The translations under genes were made by a program, and so were the position numbers. Shown piece by piece: positions 17,237 to 25,580 of a stretch of 64,000 nt of DNA. The notes under the pieces are model-generated. The model did no database searches. It saw nothing but the letters and a program-made list of their open reading frames with translations, and was not told the DNA's origin. Origin of the DNA: CBDDBX01 sp965225955 (GTDB lineage Bacteria; Acidobacteriota; Aminicenantia; UBA2199). Each line of letters opens with the position of its first letter. Within the stretch, counting starts at the first letter, position 1. The DNA lies in the NCBI GenBank assembly GCA_965225955.1, contig CBDDBX010000018.1:62001-126000 (forward strand), read 5' to 3'.

Positions 17237-17861
17237 TATTACTCACCTCTTTTATATTTATCAGTACCATATCAACCAGTGTATTGATTGTGCGATCTGT
17301 ATATGTTTTATCCATAACTCCGGTAAATAAAGCCATTCCATCAATAGTGGCCATTAATATGTATACAAGAGATTTAGTGTCCAGGTTTTTCTTAAACTCT
17401 CCGGCCTTCACTCCGGCTTTTAAAAGATTTTCAAAATCTGTGAAAACAGATATAAATCGTTCATCATTAAATCTACGTTTCTCATCATCTGCTTCAGAGC
17501 AACTTAATCTGCTTTTAACCCAGAATTCAAAAGAGAACCTTATTCTCCTGGAGTTCTCTTTTTTCAGATAAGAACCAAGAATAGTCTGCAAATATTTTAT
17601 TAACCTCTTTTCAAAACTATCTACCTCTTTTAATGACTCCATAAGAGCTAACCTGAACTCAGTTACTCTTCTGGCTATACCGAAAAATATTTCATCCTTA
17701 CTTCTGAAATGTACATAAACACCGCCTTTACTTATTCCTGCACTTTTTGCAATATCGTCCACAGTTGTTTTTTCAAATCCTTTTTCTGCAAAAGTTGTTA
17801 AAGCGTGATCCAGAATCAGTTCTCTTCGCTCATTCATAACCGATATATTTTTTCTTGGCAT
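17229..17861 (-). CDS. TetR-family repressor
   Basis: 210 residues. The N-terminal HTH is classic (TVDDIAKSAGISKGGVYVHFRSKDEIF, about residues 32-56), followed by an all-helical ligand-binding domain. AAGGAG lies before the ATG. The gene has its own promoter with an ACCG-N6-CGGT palindrome just after the -10 box, so autorepression is likely, and the same transcript would carry the GNAT and serine hydrolase genes. The ligand is unknown. Confidence 0.93.
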   Translation of the reverse strand: MPRKNISVMNERRELILDHALTTFAEKGFEKTTVDDIAKSAGISKGGVYVHFRSKDEIFFGIARRVTEFRLALMESLKEVDSFEKRLIKYLQTILGSYLKKENSRRIRFSFEFWVKSRLSCSEADDEKRRFNDERFISVFTDFENLLKAGVKAGEFKKNLDTKSLVYILMATIDGMALFTGVMDKTYTDRTINTLVDMVLINIKEVSNNG

Positions 17862-17874
17862 TTCACAACTCCTT

Positions 17875-17927
17875 AAAAACCGACTGGACGGTTTTTTTAA
17901 TTATACATGAAAAAAAACTTTTCACAA
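17875..17927 (-). promoter_or_regulatory. tetR promoter and operator
   Basis: Minus-strand -35 TTGTGA (17922-17927), a 16-base spacer, -10 TATAAT (17900-17905), then the palindrome AAAACCG-ACTGGA-CGGTTTT (about 17876-17895). The operator lies between the -10 box and the ribosome site, a typical TetR roadblock position. Confidence 0.7.
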
Positions 17928-17937
17928 ACTTTTAAAA

Positions 17938-19125
17938 TTACGGTAGAATCTCTTTAACTTTATCTATATTTTTAAGAGGCAGCTCCAGAACATCCTTAAT
18001 ACCAACAAGTTTACATACAGCTATATCTTCTCTCTGTATACCTGTTGAAGAAAAGAACAGTATCTTCTCATGGTGAAGCAGGTCCATTGAATACAGTTTT
18101 TTAAGGAGTCCCAGCATATTTTTACCATTTATATTATGCTGAACCATCAGTATAGATTTCCCATGATCCTGTTTCAGATGTTCACTCAACTCAATAGGAG
18201 TTTCACAATTAATCCACTTGTATTGAGGGATTTTCTTTATAAAAGCTATTGCTTCTCCCAGTTCTTTCCCCAAAGATATTATTGTAGCCGGCTTTGGAAC
18301 TTTTGGCTTTGGAGCAGGCTTTTGGGCCTCACTTTTCAAATTTTCTGCAGAAATAGAGGCTTCCTGTTCACGCAGTTTTTTCATCTCTTCTTTTTTCTGC
18401 CTGGATCTCTTTACCGGAGTTTTATCATGTTTTCTTGATTCTACAAATCGTTTTACCTCTTTTTTATTACCAGAAGGTATGCTGGTAAATTTAATCCCCA
18501 ACTTACCATAAGAGGACCATACAACTTCCCCGGAAGCATCAAAAGAGTGAACTCCTCCAAAACTCTTAACCCTCACAAGCATTAGTTTATGCCCTTTTGG
18601 CAGATTAGCTCTACTTGCTGAAATCTCTTTCTCTGCTCTTATATCCATCACTCTTACTACTTTCAGACAGATACCTCCGGCACCAATATTAATAAGCTCT
18701 CCTGTAATCCCTATTCCACCACCAAACTCTTCAAGAACAGAAACCTGAGGACTTTCTCTGCTAATCAGTGCTGTTCTGTCCTCTTTTCTTCTTTCACTAA
18801 CCTCAATAAAATCAGGAAATTTCAGAGCAGGTCTTCCATCTATCATATTAAGTTCTGTTTTAAAACCAAAATAGAACCCTTCAAGAGCAAACCCGCAACT
18901 AACAGTTTTACCATTAAACCCTGAAACCCTTCCTACATTTTCTATGAGAAGTAGTTTTTTGGAGTCTTCAAGACTATAAGGTCTGCATTCAGCAGACTCT
19001 TTACCATACTTAACTGTCAGTATAGATCTGTTTGAGAGAACATCGTCCATATATCCAAGAATTTCATCTTCACTTTTAATTGAATTCGCTGGTGCAGAAA
19101 CTTTCTTTTTAAAAAACAGTGCCAT
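17938..19125 (-). CDS. PilZ protein with YcgR-like N-domain and receiver-like C-domain
   Basis: 395 residues; the ATG at 19123-19125 has a GAGGAAA site, whereas the longer frame to 19233 has none. Residues about 15-110 resemble the YcgR-type N-terminal domain. The PilZ domain has the cyclic-di-GMP signature pieces RRKEDR and NIGAGGI (normally D/NxSxxG). A basic, proline-rich linker (KPAPKPKVPKPA) leads to a C-terminal alpha/beta region (about 300-395) shaped like a receiver domain (KSILMVQHNINGKN, KILFFSSTG, ELPLKNIDKV) without a clear phosphoacceptor aspartate. The likely role is cyclic-di-GMP-responsive control of motility or surface behaviour; no flagellar or pilus genes are adjacent. Confidence 0.75.
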   Translation of the reverse strand: MALFFKKKVSAPANSIKSEDEILGYMDDVLSNRSILTVKYGKESAECRPYSLEDSKKLLLIENVGRVSGFNGKTVSCGFALEGFYFGFKTELNMIDGRPALKFPDFIEVSERRKEDRTALISRESPQVSVLEEFGGGIGITGELINIGAGGICLKVVRVMDIRAEKEISASRANLPKGHKLMLVRVKSFGGVHSFDASGEVVWSSYGKLGIKFTSIPSGNKKEVKRFVESRKHDKTPVKRSRQKKEEMKKLREQEASISAENLKSEAQKPAPKPKVPKPATIISLGKELGEAIAFIKKIPQYKWINCETPIELSEHLKQDHGKSILMVQHNINGKNMLGLLKKLYSMDLLHHEKILFFSSTGIQREDIAVCKLVGIKDVLELPLKNIDKVKEILP

Positions 19126-19289
19126 AATTTTCCTCGTTATTGAGAATATAAATAATACAAAAGAATTATTCAACTTATTGTGCTTATATATTAACACAAA
19201 ACAGTATATTTCTGATAAATGAAGAGTTAACACTCAGCTTACTGAAACTGATCATTAAGTTCATCAACAGGGCCTAATGGCCTGACAAT

Positions 19290-20099
19290 TCATATAGATC
19301 GCTTCTTTAGAATAGAGAATACTGAAGCAGTAATAATCATAAACATGAAAAGTTGTAGAACGGATATCTTTTCACCAAAAACTACAAATGCAGCGAAAAG
19401 AGGCCATAATATAGTTGCGCAATACTGTACAGGACCAACAGTAACCATATCTCCTTTTTTACATGCCACCTGAATCGCTATAAAGGATAGAAGAGCAAAA
19501 AAAACGTATAACCAGAACCACAGACAACTGAAGTACTCAGAAACACTATACCCTCTTTCACCAATAAGCAGTTTAAGGTATACCACCATCATACCTGCTG
19601 ATGCACCGGCTACTCCTGCCCATAATGCAGCACTGAATCTGCTCTGCTTTACAAGCTTGTGAATAGATATCACTAATATTGGAAGTAGTGAAACAAGTAC
19701 AAGCCCAATTATATCCGGTGATCTCTCTGCAGAATCTTTAGTTCCTATAACATTTATAAGAACAATCCCCATCACAATCAATCCTGAATAAACCATCTCC
19801 ATTCCTGAAATTTTCTCTTTCAGTAAAATCGCTGAGAAAACAATTACAGCAACAATTCCCCAACCCGCAAAAGCTGATACCACATGAGCTGGCAGAACTT
19901 TCAAAGCAATAGCACTGGGAATTCCGTACAGGTTCATAATAATAAATCCCAGCACCCATATAAAAAAATTCTTATAAAATAGTTTGCCTTTACTTCCTTT
20001 CCACCCCAGCCAGTCTATCCCTTTTTTCATCAGCACCATTCCTGCTGATACAGAAGAATAAGCCAGAGTAGCCATCACTATTGCAAATAAAACATCCAT
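19290..20099 (-). CDS. DMT/EamA-type inner-membrane transporter
   Basis: 269 residues with about ten hydrophobic helices in two halves, as in the drug/metabolite transporter superfamily. The first half contains GMVLMKKGIDWLG and ALKVLPAHVVSAFAGWGIVAV, a pattern also seen in NIPA-like relatives; the second ends in PVQYCATILWPLFAAFVVFGEKIS, the EamA end. The substrate is unknown. It starts 24 bases after the arsR stop and is probably co-transcribed with it, so it may export or import whatever the ArsR protein senses. Confidence 0.8.
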   Translation of the reverse strand: MDVLFAIVMATLAYSSVSAGMVLMKKGIDWLGWKGSKGKLFYKNFFIWVLGFIIMNLYGIPSAIALKVLPAHVVSAFAGWGIVAVIVFSAILLKEKISGMEMVYSGLIVMGIVLINVIGTKDSAERSPDIIGLVLVSLLPILVISIHKLVKQSRFSAALWAGVAGASAGMMVVYLKLLIGERGYSVSEYFSCLWFWLYVFFALLSFIAIQVACKKGDMVTVGPVQYCATILWPLFAAFVVFGEKISVLQLFMFMIITASVFSILKKRSI

Positions 20100-20123
20100 A
20101 ACTACTTCTACCTGCCCATTCAG

Positions 20124-20453
20124 CTAGTCATCCTGAGCCATAAAAATTTTGCTGAGGGCTTCCATTAAATCTCTCACTTTCTGATCCGCAAGACTGTAAA
20201 TTATATATTTACCATCCCGTCGACTAATAACCAGATTTTCATACTCCATTCTTTTCAGGAACTGTGAAATCTGGGATTGAGAACCTGTTGTTAACCGCTC
20301 AAGCTCCCCAACACTTCTTTCTCCTTCAAAAAGAACACAGAATATCTGCAACCTGAGAGGGTTTGATAAAGTTTTAAAAAGCTTTGACGCTGCAAGGCAG
20401 TGGGTACCTTTGACTGAACCATACATATCACAATTTTGTTTTTCAGAACTCAT
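20124..20453 (-). CDS. ArsR/SmtB-family repressor
   Basis: 109 residues of winged helix: ASKLFKTLSNPLRLQIFCVLFEGERSVGEL, then recognition helix region QSQISQFLKRMEYENLV and the wing SRRDGKYIIYSL. Cysteines at residues 8 (NCD), 19 (THC) and about 38 (IFC) could bind metal, metalloid or form a redox switch. There is no Shine-Dalgarno: TATAAT ends 6 bases before the ATG, so it is probably leaderless. Its promoter carries AATATTATAATATT, and a near-identical palindrome covers the promoter of the divergent RND operon. Confidence 0.9.
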   Translation of the reverse strand: MSSEKQNCDMYGSVKGTHCLAASKLFKTLSNPLRLQIFCVLFEGERSVGELERLTTGSQSQISQFLKRMEYENLVISRRDGKYIIYSLADQKVRDLMEALSKIFMAQDD

Positions 20454-20456
20454 AAC

Positions 20457-20493
20457 AATATTATAATATTTTTACTTGACAATTCAAGAAAAA
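20457..20493 (-). promoter_or_regulatory. arsR promoter and ArsR-type operator
   Basis: Minus-strand -35 TTGAAT, a 16-base spacer and -10 TATAAT embedded in the perfect palindrome AATATTATAATATT (20457-20470). The inverted repeat CTTGA-CAAT-TCAAG overlaps the -35 box. Confidence 0.6.
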
Positions 20494-20644
20494 TACCGAT
20501 CCCATAATTCTGAGAAATAATCTGTTACTGTATTTTCTACCTATGCAAATAAGACTGAACAATTAACATGGTTATAAAACCAGAGGAAATATGAAAATAA
20601 ATAACTTAAATTCCGTTACTTCACAATTTATGATTAATATAAAA

Positions 20645-20670
20645 AAGTAGTTTTGTGCTACTGCTTTTTT
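20645..20670. terminator. Hairpin with flanking A and T tracts
   Basis: GTAG-TTTTGTG-CTAC bordered by AAAAAA on the left and GCTTTTTT on the right. It looks like a short intrinsic terminator usable in the plus direction, but no gene ends just before it. Confidence 0.35.
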
Positions 20671-20683
20671 GATAAATCTCCTG

Positions 20684-20693
20684 GCCTGTCCCC
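20684..20693 (-). repeat. GGGGACAGGC motif copy (intergenic)
   Basis: GCCTGTCCCC on the plus strand, 168 bases before the RND start and about 90 bases upstream of its promoter. Confidence 0.7.
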
Positions 20694-20785
20694 TTTATAA
20701 GTTGAATAAATAAGTAAAAACTGTAATCTGGTTTATAGTGTTTCACACTATACACAATTGGTTTAAAAGTTTTTTTATGAAAAAG

Positions 20786-20823
20786 TTGACAAACACTCAA
20801 AACAATTATAATATTACAATATT
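20786..20823 (+). promoter_or_regulatory. RND operon promoter and ArsR-type operator
   Basis: -35 TTGACA (20786-20791) with TATAAT (20807-20812, 15-base spacer) or TAATAT (17-base spacer). The palindrome AATATT-AC-AATATT (20810-20823) covers the -10 box and matches the arsR palindrome apart from its two central bases. Confidence 0.6.
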
Positions 20824-20861
20824 CTAATATGATAATCTGAAATTCATAAAGGAGGAAAATA

Positions 20862-23297
20862 ATGAAAAAACTACTGATCAACTTGTCAATAAAGCATCCT
20901 AAAGCAGTAATAATCACAGGTATTATTATTACACTGATCTTTCTTGCAGCTTTCCCTAACCTGAAAACTGATACAGATCCAGTTCACATGCTACCTTCAG
21001 ATAACCCTGCTGTAACTATGTACAATAGTGTTAAAGAGCAGTTCAGGATTAACGATATGGTAGGTTTGGGCATAAAGAAAAAAGATGGATCTTCTATGTT
21101 TACCAAAGACGGGCTTACAAAGATCTACAGGATAACTGATGAGATAATGAAAATCAGGGACGAAGAAAATCCTGAATCTCCGGACCTTATTGTAATAGAG
21201 GATATAATGTCTGTGAGTACTACAGACGATATTATAAAAAACAGTAAAGGAGAACTAATGGTAACTCCATTAATGGCCTCTCCTCCATCTGACGATCAGG
21301 ATGCTCTGAAAATATTTGAACGCCTTAACAGGAACCCTATGCTTGGGGGCAAACTGGTATCTTCAGACGGTAATCTTGTTGGCATCTTTATTCCTCTGCA
21401 CAAAGGCAAGAAAGACAGGAGTTTCTACCTGGGAGAAAAGATCAGGAAAATAGTTGAGAAACATCTGACTGACGGGGAAGAATTCTATCTGGCAGGTCTT
21501 CCAATGGCTGAATCGACATTTGGTAATGAGATGTTTATTCAGATGGGTATGTATGCCCCCGCAGCCGGCCTCGTTATCTTTCTGCTTATGCTCTACTTCT
21601 TCAGAAGTGCAAAAATAGTACTGGCTCCAATGCTTCTGGGATTTATGGCTGTTATCTGGTCAATGGGAGCTCTTATATATTCCGGCAATGTGATTCACAT
21701 CATGAGTTCAATGATACCGATATTTCTTCTCCCAATCGCCGTACTTGACTCAATTCACATTCTAAGTAGCTTCGGAGACAAACTGGCTAAATACTCTTCA
21801 AGAGAAGAAGCAATGGAACATACTATTAATGAACTCTTTAATCCGATGTTCTATACCTCAATTACCACGCTTGTAGGGTTCTCTTCCCTTGCAACTACGG
21901 GTATTCCGCCAGTTATGGTGTTTGGTATCACCATAGGATTTGGAGTATTTATGAGCTGGCTCATGTCTATGCTCTTTATACCAGCATATACTATGCTTGT
22001 AAGTCCAAAAGCTATAGAGGCATTTTCAGGTGTAAGCAAAAAATCAGCAATTATTGAGGTTGTTCAGCTGTTCAGAAAACTTTCAGAAAAACGCGCATGG
22101 ACGATAATTGTATTATCAATAATAGTGTTCATAATATCACTGGCAGGTCTGAACATGATTACTGTGAACGATAACCCTGTAAGATGGTTTAAAGAAGATC
22201 ACTTCATAAGAAAAGCTGATACAGCAATGAACAAACAGCTGGCAGGTACGTATATTGCCAACCTGTACTTTTCCATAGATAAAGAGGGACAGGCCAACTC
22301 TCAACCGGAAGAAACTGATGATTTCAGTGAAGAAGAAACTGAAGAGTTCTCAATTAAAGATCCGGGAATTATAAAATATATAGAAAATGTTGGTAACTAC
22401 CTTAAAACTTTACATGAAGTTGACGGAAAGCCTGCCGTTGGAGGAGTAACATCAATAACAGACGTACTAAAGAAGGTTGGTGAAGAAGCCCTTGGTGACC
22501 CCTCACTACCAGATACAAGAGAGAAGATCTCGCAGTATATTTTCCTTTTTGAATCTGGTGACATCAAAAAAGGCAGAGATTTATGGAAACTGATTAAACC
22601 GGTTAGTGATGATGCTGCTCACATGTGGGTATATTTCAGAACCGGGGATAACCAGATTATGGAATCAGTTATGAATAAACTAAAAGAGTTTATGAAAAAT
22701 AATCCTTTACCAGTAATTAAGAAGAGTAACGGAGAAGAAGTTCAGCTAAAACTCAACTGGTCTGGTTTGATGCATATAAATAATATCTGGCAACAGGAGA
22801 TGGTATCAGGAATGAAAGATGCTCTTATGGGTTCATTTCTAATCGTATTCATCATGATGGCTCTTCTCTTCAGAAGTATCAGATGGGGAATAATTGCCAT
22901 GCTTCCTTTATCACTTACAATAGCTATTATATACGGAATAATTGGCTTCACAGGCAAATTCTATGATATGCCTATTGCAGTGCTATCCAGTCTTACACTG
23001 GGACTTTCAATAGATTTTGCAATTCATTTCATAGAACATGCCAGAGCAACAAATAAGAAATTAATGGATAAAGAGAAGACTCTGAAAGAGATGTTTGAAG
23101 GCACTGCACAGGCTATATGGTTGAACGTTCTGGTTATATCCATAGGTTTTGCTCCACTATTTTTTGCAGGCCTGGTTCCTTACATTACTGTTGGTTCTTT
23201 CTTCTTTGCGATAATGCTTGTTAGTGGCATAACAACTCTTATTCTTATGCCATCAATAGTCAGGGTTGGTAAAAAACTGCCCGGTTTTAATAAATAA
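20862..23297 (+). CDS. RND-superfamily (MMPL/SSD) exporter
   Basis: 811 residues with two repeats, each made of one helix, a large extracytoplasmic loop, then five helices. The first loop starts TDTDPVHMLPSDNP and the second ITVNDNPVRWFKEDH, both typical of the predicted exporter group that includes MmpL and hopanoid transporters. Conserved ILPIAVLDSIHILSSFGD and LSLGLSIDFAIHFIEHA lie in helix 4 of each half, where proton-relay residues sit. The expected role is export of a lipid or other hydrophobic compound from the inner membrane. AGGAGGA is 6 bases before the ATG. It is first of three plus-strand genes with 21 and 20 base gaps. Confidence 0.9.
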   Translation: MKKLLINLSIKHPKAVIITGIIITLIFLAAFPNLKTDTDPVHMLPSDNPAVTMYNSVKEQFRINDMVGLGIKKKDGSSMFTKDGLTKIYRITDEIMKIRDEENPESPDLIVIEDIMSVSTTDDIIKNSKGELMVTPLMASPPSDDQDALKIFERLNRNPMLGGKLVSSDGNLVGIFIPLHKGKKDRSFYLGEKIRKIVEKHLTDGEEFYLAGLPMAESTFGNEMFIQMGMYAPAAGLVIFLLMLYFFRSAKIVLAPMLLGFMAVIWSMGALIYSGNVIHIMSSMIPIFLLPIAVLDSIHILSSFGDKLAKYSSREEAMEHTINELFNPMFYTSITTLVGFSSLATTGIPPVMVFGITIGFGVFMSWLMSMLFIPAYTMLVSPKAIEAFSGVSKKSAIIEVVQLFRKLSEKRAWTIIVLSIIVFIISLAGLNMITVNDNPVRWFKEDHFIRKADTAMNKQLAGTYIANLYFSIDKEGQANSQPEETDDFSEEETEEFSIKDPGIIKYIENVGNYLKTLHEVDGKPAVGGVTSITDVLKKVGEEALGDPSLPDTREKISQYIFLFESGDIKKGRDLWKLIKPVSDDAAHMWVYFRTGDNQIMESVMNKLKEFMKNNPLPVIKKSNGEEVQLKLNWSGLMHINNIWQQEMVSGMKDALMGSFLIVFIMMALLFRSIRWGIIAMLPLSLTIAIIYGIIGFTGKFYDMPIAVLSSLTLGLSIDFAIHFIEHARATNKKLMDKEKTLKEMFEGTAQAIWLNVLVISIGFAPLFFAGLVPYITVGSFFFAIMLVSGITTLILMPSIVRVGKKLPGFNK
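22286..22294 (+). repeat. GGGACAGGC motif copy (inside gene, sense)
   Basis: In the second periplasmic loop of the RND exporter, just before an acidic low-complexity stretch (QPEETDDFSEEETEEF), a region that would tolerate change. Confidence 0.6.
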
Positions 23298-23318
23298 ACT
23301 ATACCTCAGGAGGTTAAC

Positions 23319-24116
23319 ATGAAAAAAACATTATTAATTACACTCTCTATTATGCTCTCTGTATCTTCACTGTTTTCAATAAATGCTGATGAGGTTATAA
23401 AAAAAGCACATCTGGCATCTTATTATCAGGGTAATGATGGTAGTGCACAACTACTTATGAAGGTTTATGCTAAAGGAGCTCAGAAACCTATCAGGAAACT
23501 CTTTTATATGTTGAGACTCGATCTTGAAGAGGGTGGGAAACAGATGTTCTATACATATTTTGTCAGACCAACTGATATCAAAAGAACCACTTTTCTGGTT
23601 CATAAATACATCAATAAAGATGACTACAGACGCCTCTATATCCCCGCATCTGACAAAATAATTCCTATTGCCGGAAGCAGAAAGCAGGATCCTTTTATGG
23701 GCTCAGATTTCACATACGAAGATGTATCAGGCAGACACTACACCAAAGATACTCATAAACTTTCAGGTGAAGAGAACTTTGAAGGAAAAGCCTGCTATGT
23801 TACTGAAAGTATACCTAAAGTCAAAGAAGCAAAAACTGCCAGAATGAAAGCATGGATTGATAAAAACTCCTTTATTCCGCTAAAGGTTGAATTTTATAAT
23901 CATAATGGCAAAGTTTACCGTGTATACAGATCAGAAAAGGTTGAAACTATTGGAGGTTTTCCAACAATTATGAAAAGAATTATGACATCACCTCTTGAAG
24001 GAACAAGAACAGAAATGGTCGTTAATCCTAAAAAAGTGAAATACAATCTTAATCTGAAAAAAGATCTGTTTGGCGAGAGATCTCTTAAAAACCCTCCTGT
24101 TCAGTATATGAAATAG
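23319..24116 (+). CDS. LolA-like outer-membrane lipoprotein-sorting protein
   Basis: 265 residues. It has a signal peptide (about 1-20), then the ADEVIKKAHLASYYQGNDGSAQLLMKVY start and beta-rich body typical of the outer-membrane lipoprotein-sorting family (LolA/LolB fold), including DPFMGSDFTYEDVSGRHY and AWIDKNSFIPLKVEFYN. These proteins are often encoded with RND exporters and probably carry a lipid-like cargo across the periplasm. AGGAGG precedes the ATG. Middle gene of the RND-LolA-barrel operon. Confidence 0.85.
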   Translation: MKKTLLITLSIMLSVSSLFSINADEVIKKAHLASYYQGNDGSAQLLMKVYAKGAQKPIRKLFYMLRLDLEEGGKQMFYTYFVRPTDIKRTTFLVHKYINKDDYRRLYIPASDKIIPIAGSRKQDPFMGSDFTYEDVSGRHYTKDTHKLSGEENFEGKACYVTESIPKVKEAKTARMKAWIDKNSFIPLKVEFYNHNGKVYRVYRSEKVETIGGFPTIMKRIMTSPLEGTRTEMVVNPKKVKYNLNLKKDLFGERSLKNPPVQYMK

Positions 24117-24136
24117 TCAATTAAAGAGAGGTAAAT

Positions 24137-25465
24137 ATGGAAAGAAAAAATATAAAATGGGCAGTTCTCTTCTTTCTGATATTTCTGCTACCAGTGCTTG
24201 GACAGGAAGATGATTTTGCTGAATTTGAAGAAGATGATAAAACCGGATCACCATTAGGTATAGTTTTTTCAGGGTTTCTGGAAATTGAACAGGGCAGGAA
24301 TATAACAGGCAAAGGGCCTCTCAGAAACAATGGAAACAGTGTTGACTGGATTATGGCAAACCGCAGATTCCGCCTTGAAGCAGTAAAAAACAGCGACAAA
24401 GGCGGGATATATGCAAAAATAGATTTCAACAGAGATGAAGTTACAGGAGAGACAAAACTTGATATCAGAGAACTCCGTCTTCAGTATCGTCTGTTCAACT
24501 GGCTGGATCTATCAATTGGAAGACAGGTTTCCACATGGGGAGTTGCAGATATGTTATTTATAAATGATCTGTTTCCCAAAAACTGGAATGCCAATTTTTC
24601 AGGTCGTGAAATGGAATACATGAAAGATAGCTCTACATCATTCAGAGCAACCTCCTATTTCGGAGGCTTTATTCTTGACCTTGTATACCATCCCAGGTTT
24701 ACATCTGACACAACTCCTACAGGAATCTACTTCTCTGTTTTTGATCCCAATTCAGGAACTCTGATTAGTAACCCTTCGGGCTCTCAGAATAGTATGGTTA
24801 AATCCCCTTCCGGTGGCAACGATGAGATAGCAGTTTCCCTTAAAAAGAGAATAGGAAATCTGGAATTTGCGCTATACGGCTACCGGGGCTTCTTCAAAAA
24901 CCCGAAAGGAGTAGCTATGTCCGACAATCTTCTGAGAGCTTATTATCCAGAACTATCAGTAGTAGGTGCTTCAGTGGAGGGCCAGATAGGTCCCGGCATA
25001 TTTTCTTCAGAGATTGGTTATTACGATTCCAGGGAAGACAGAGCTGGTAAAGATCCAATGATAGAGAACTCTCTTTTTAAATTTCTTCTGGGTTATAAAC
25101 TGGATCTGAATGCAAATATAACAGCAGGTATTCAATGGTACAGAGAAATTATGTCAGATTACGAAGAGTATGAAGCTTCAGTAGGATACAGCCCATATCG
25201 CAAAAAGAAGAATCACGATACATTTACCTTGAGAATAACATACAAAGCAATGCAGGATACCCTCTTTGCAAATCTCTTTACATATTTCAGACCACAGGAT
25301 AGAGATAGTTTTACAAGGCTGGATATTACCAGAAAAATTAATGACAACTTTTCTGTAACTGCTGGCATATCAATATTCACAGGTAAAGATAACTATATAG
25401 ACAGAGAGTTCGGAATGCTCAGACATGACGACAATATATTTGTCCGGCTGCGATATAGTTTTTAA
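24137..25465 (+). CDS. Outer-membrane beta-barrel protein of the RND operon
   Basis: 442 residues: signal peptide ending near LGQE, an acidic short linker, then amphipathic strands (RRFRLEAVKNSDKGGIYAKI, LRLQYRLFNWLDLSIGRQ, STWGVADMLFINDLFP) and a C-terminal FVRLRYSF, with the final phenylalanine needed for barrel insertion. It resembles DUF1302/alginate-export-like barrels often found with RND and LolA-type genes. The probable role is the outer-membrane end of the export route. A strong terminator follows. The family name is tentative; the barrel call is firm. Confidence 0.75.
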   Translation: MERKNIKWAVLFFLIFLLPVLGQEDDFAEFEEDDKTGSPLGIVFSGFLEIEQGRNITGKGPLRNNGNSVDWIMANRRFRLEAVKNSDKGGIYAKIDFNRDEVTGETKLDIRELRLQYRLFNWLDLSIGRQVSTWGVADMLFINDLFPKNWNANFSGREMEYMKDSSTSFRATSYFGGFILDLVYHPRFTSDTTPTGIYFSVFDPNSGTLISNPSGSQNSMVKSPSGGNDEIAVSLKKRIGNLEFALYGYRGFFKNPKGVAMSDNLLRAYYPELSVVGASVEGQIGPGIFSSEIGYYDSREDRAGKDPMIENSLFKFLLGYKLDLNANITAGIQWYREIMSDYEEYEASVGYSPYRKKKNHDTFTLRITYKAMQDTLFANLFTYFRPQDRDSFTRLDITRKINDNFSVTAGISIFTGKDNYIDREFGMLRHDDNIFVRLRYSF

Positions 25466-25478
25466 ATAATAATTCACT

Positions 25479-25511
25479 AAAGATTCAGGTACCAGCATGC
25501 CTGAATCTTTT
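25479..25511 (+). terminator. Strong intrinsic terminator of RND operon
   Basis: AAAGATTCAGG, a 10-base loop, CCTGAATCTTTT: an 11-pair stem with a T run, 13 bases after the operon stop. Confidence 0.85.
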
Positions 25512-25513
25512 CT

Positions 25514-25522
25514 GCCTGTCCC
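25514..25522 (-). repeat. GGGACAGGC motif copy (intergenic)
   Basis: GCCTGTCCC on the plus strand directly after the terminator, 58 bases before the next ATG. Confidence 0.7.
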
Positions 25523-25580
25523 TCTCTTTTATTCTCCAGAAATACTCCTACTGCACCGAAATACAAATAGGGAGGGACAC

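Larger units (their letters stand above)
20454..20861. other. 408-base control region between arsR and RND operon
   Basis: No credible gene. It holds the arsR promoter/operator, a hairpin (20645-20670), a dispersed-motif copy (20684-20693) and the RND promoter/operator. An open minus-strand frame here (20621-20917) runs into the RND start and is not coding-like. Confidence 0.7.

Noticed and set aside
20621..20917. 98-codon minus-strand ORF in the arsR-RND gap
   Set aside because: It covers the RND promoter, operator and start codon, and its residues look like translated AT-rich DNA.
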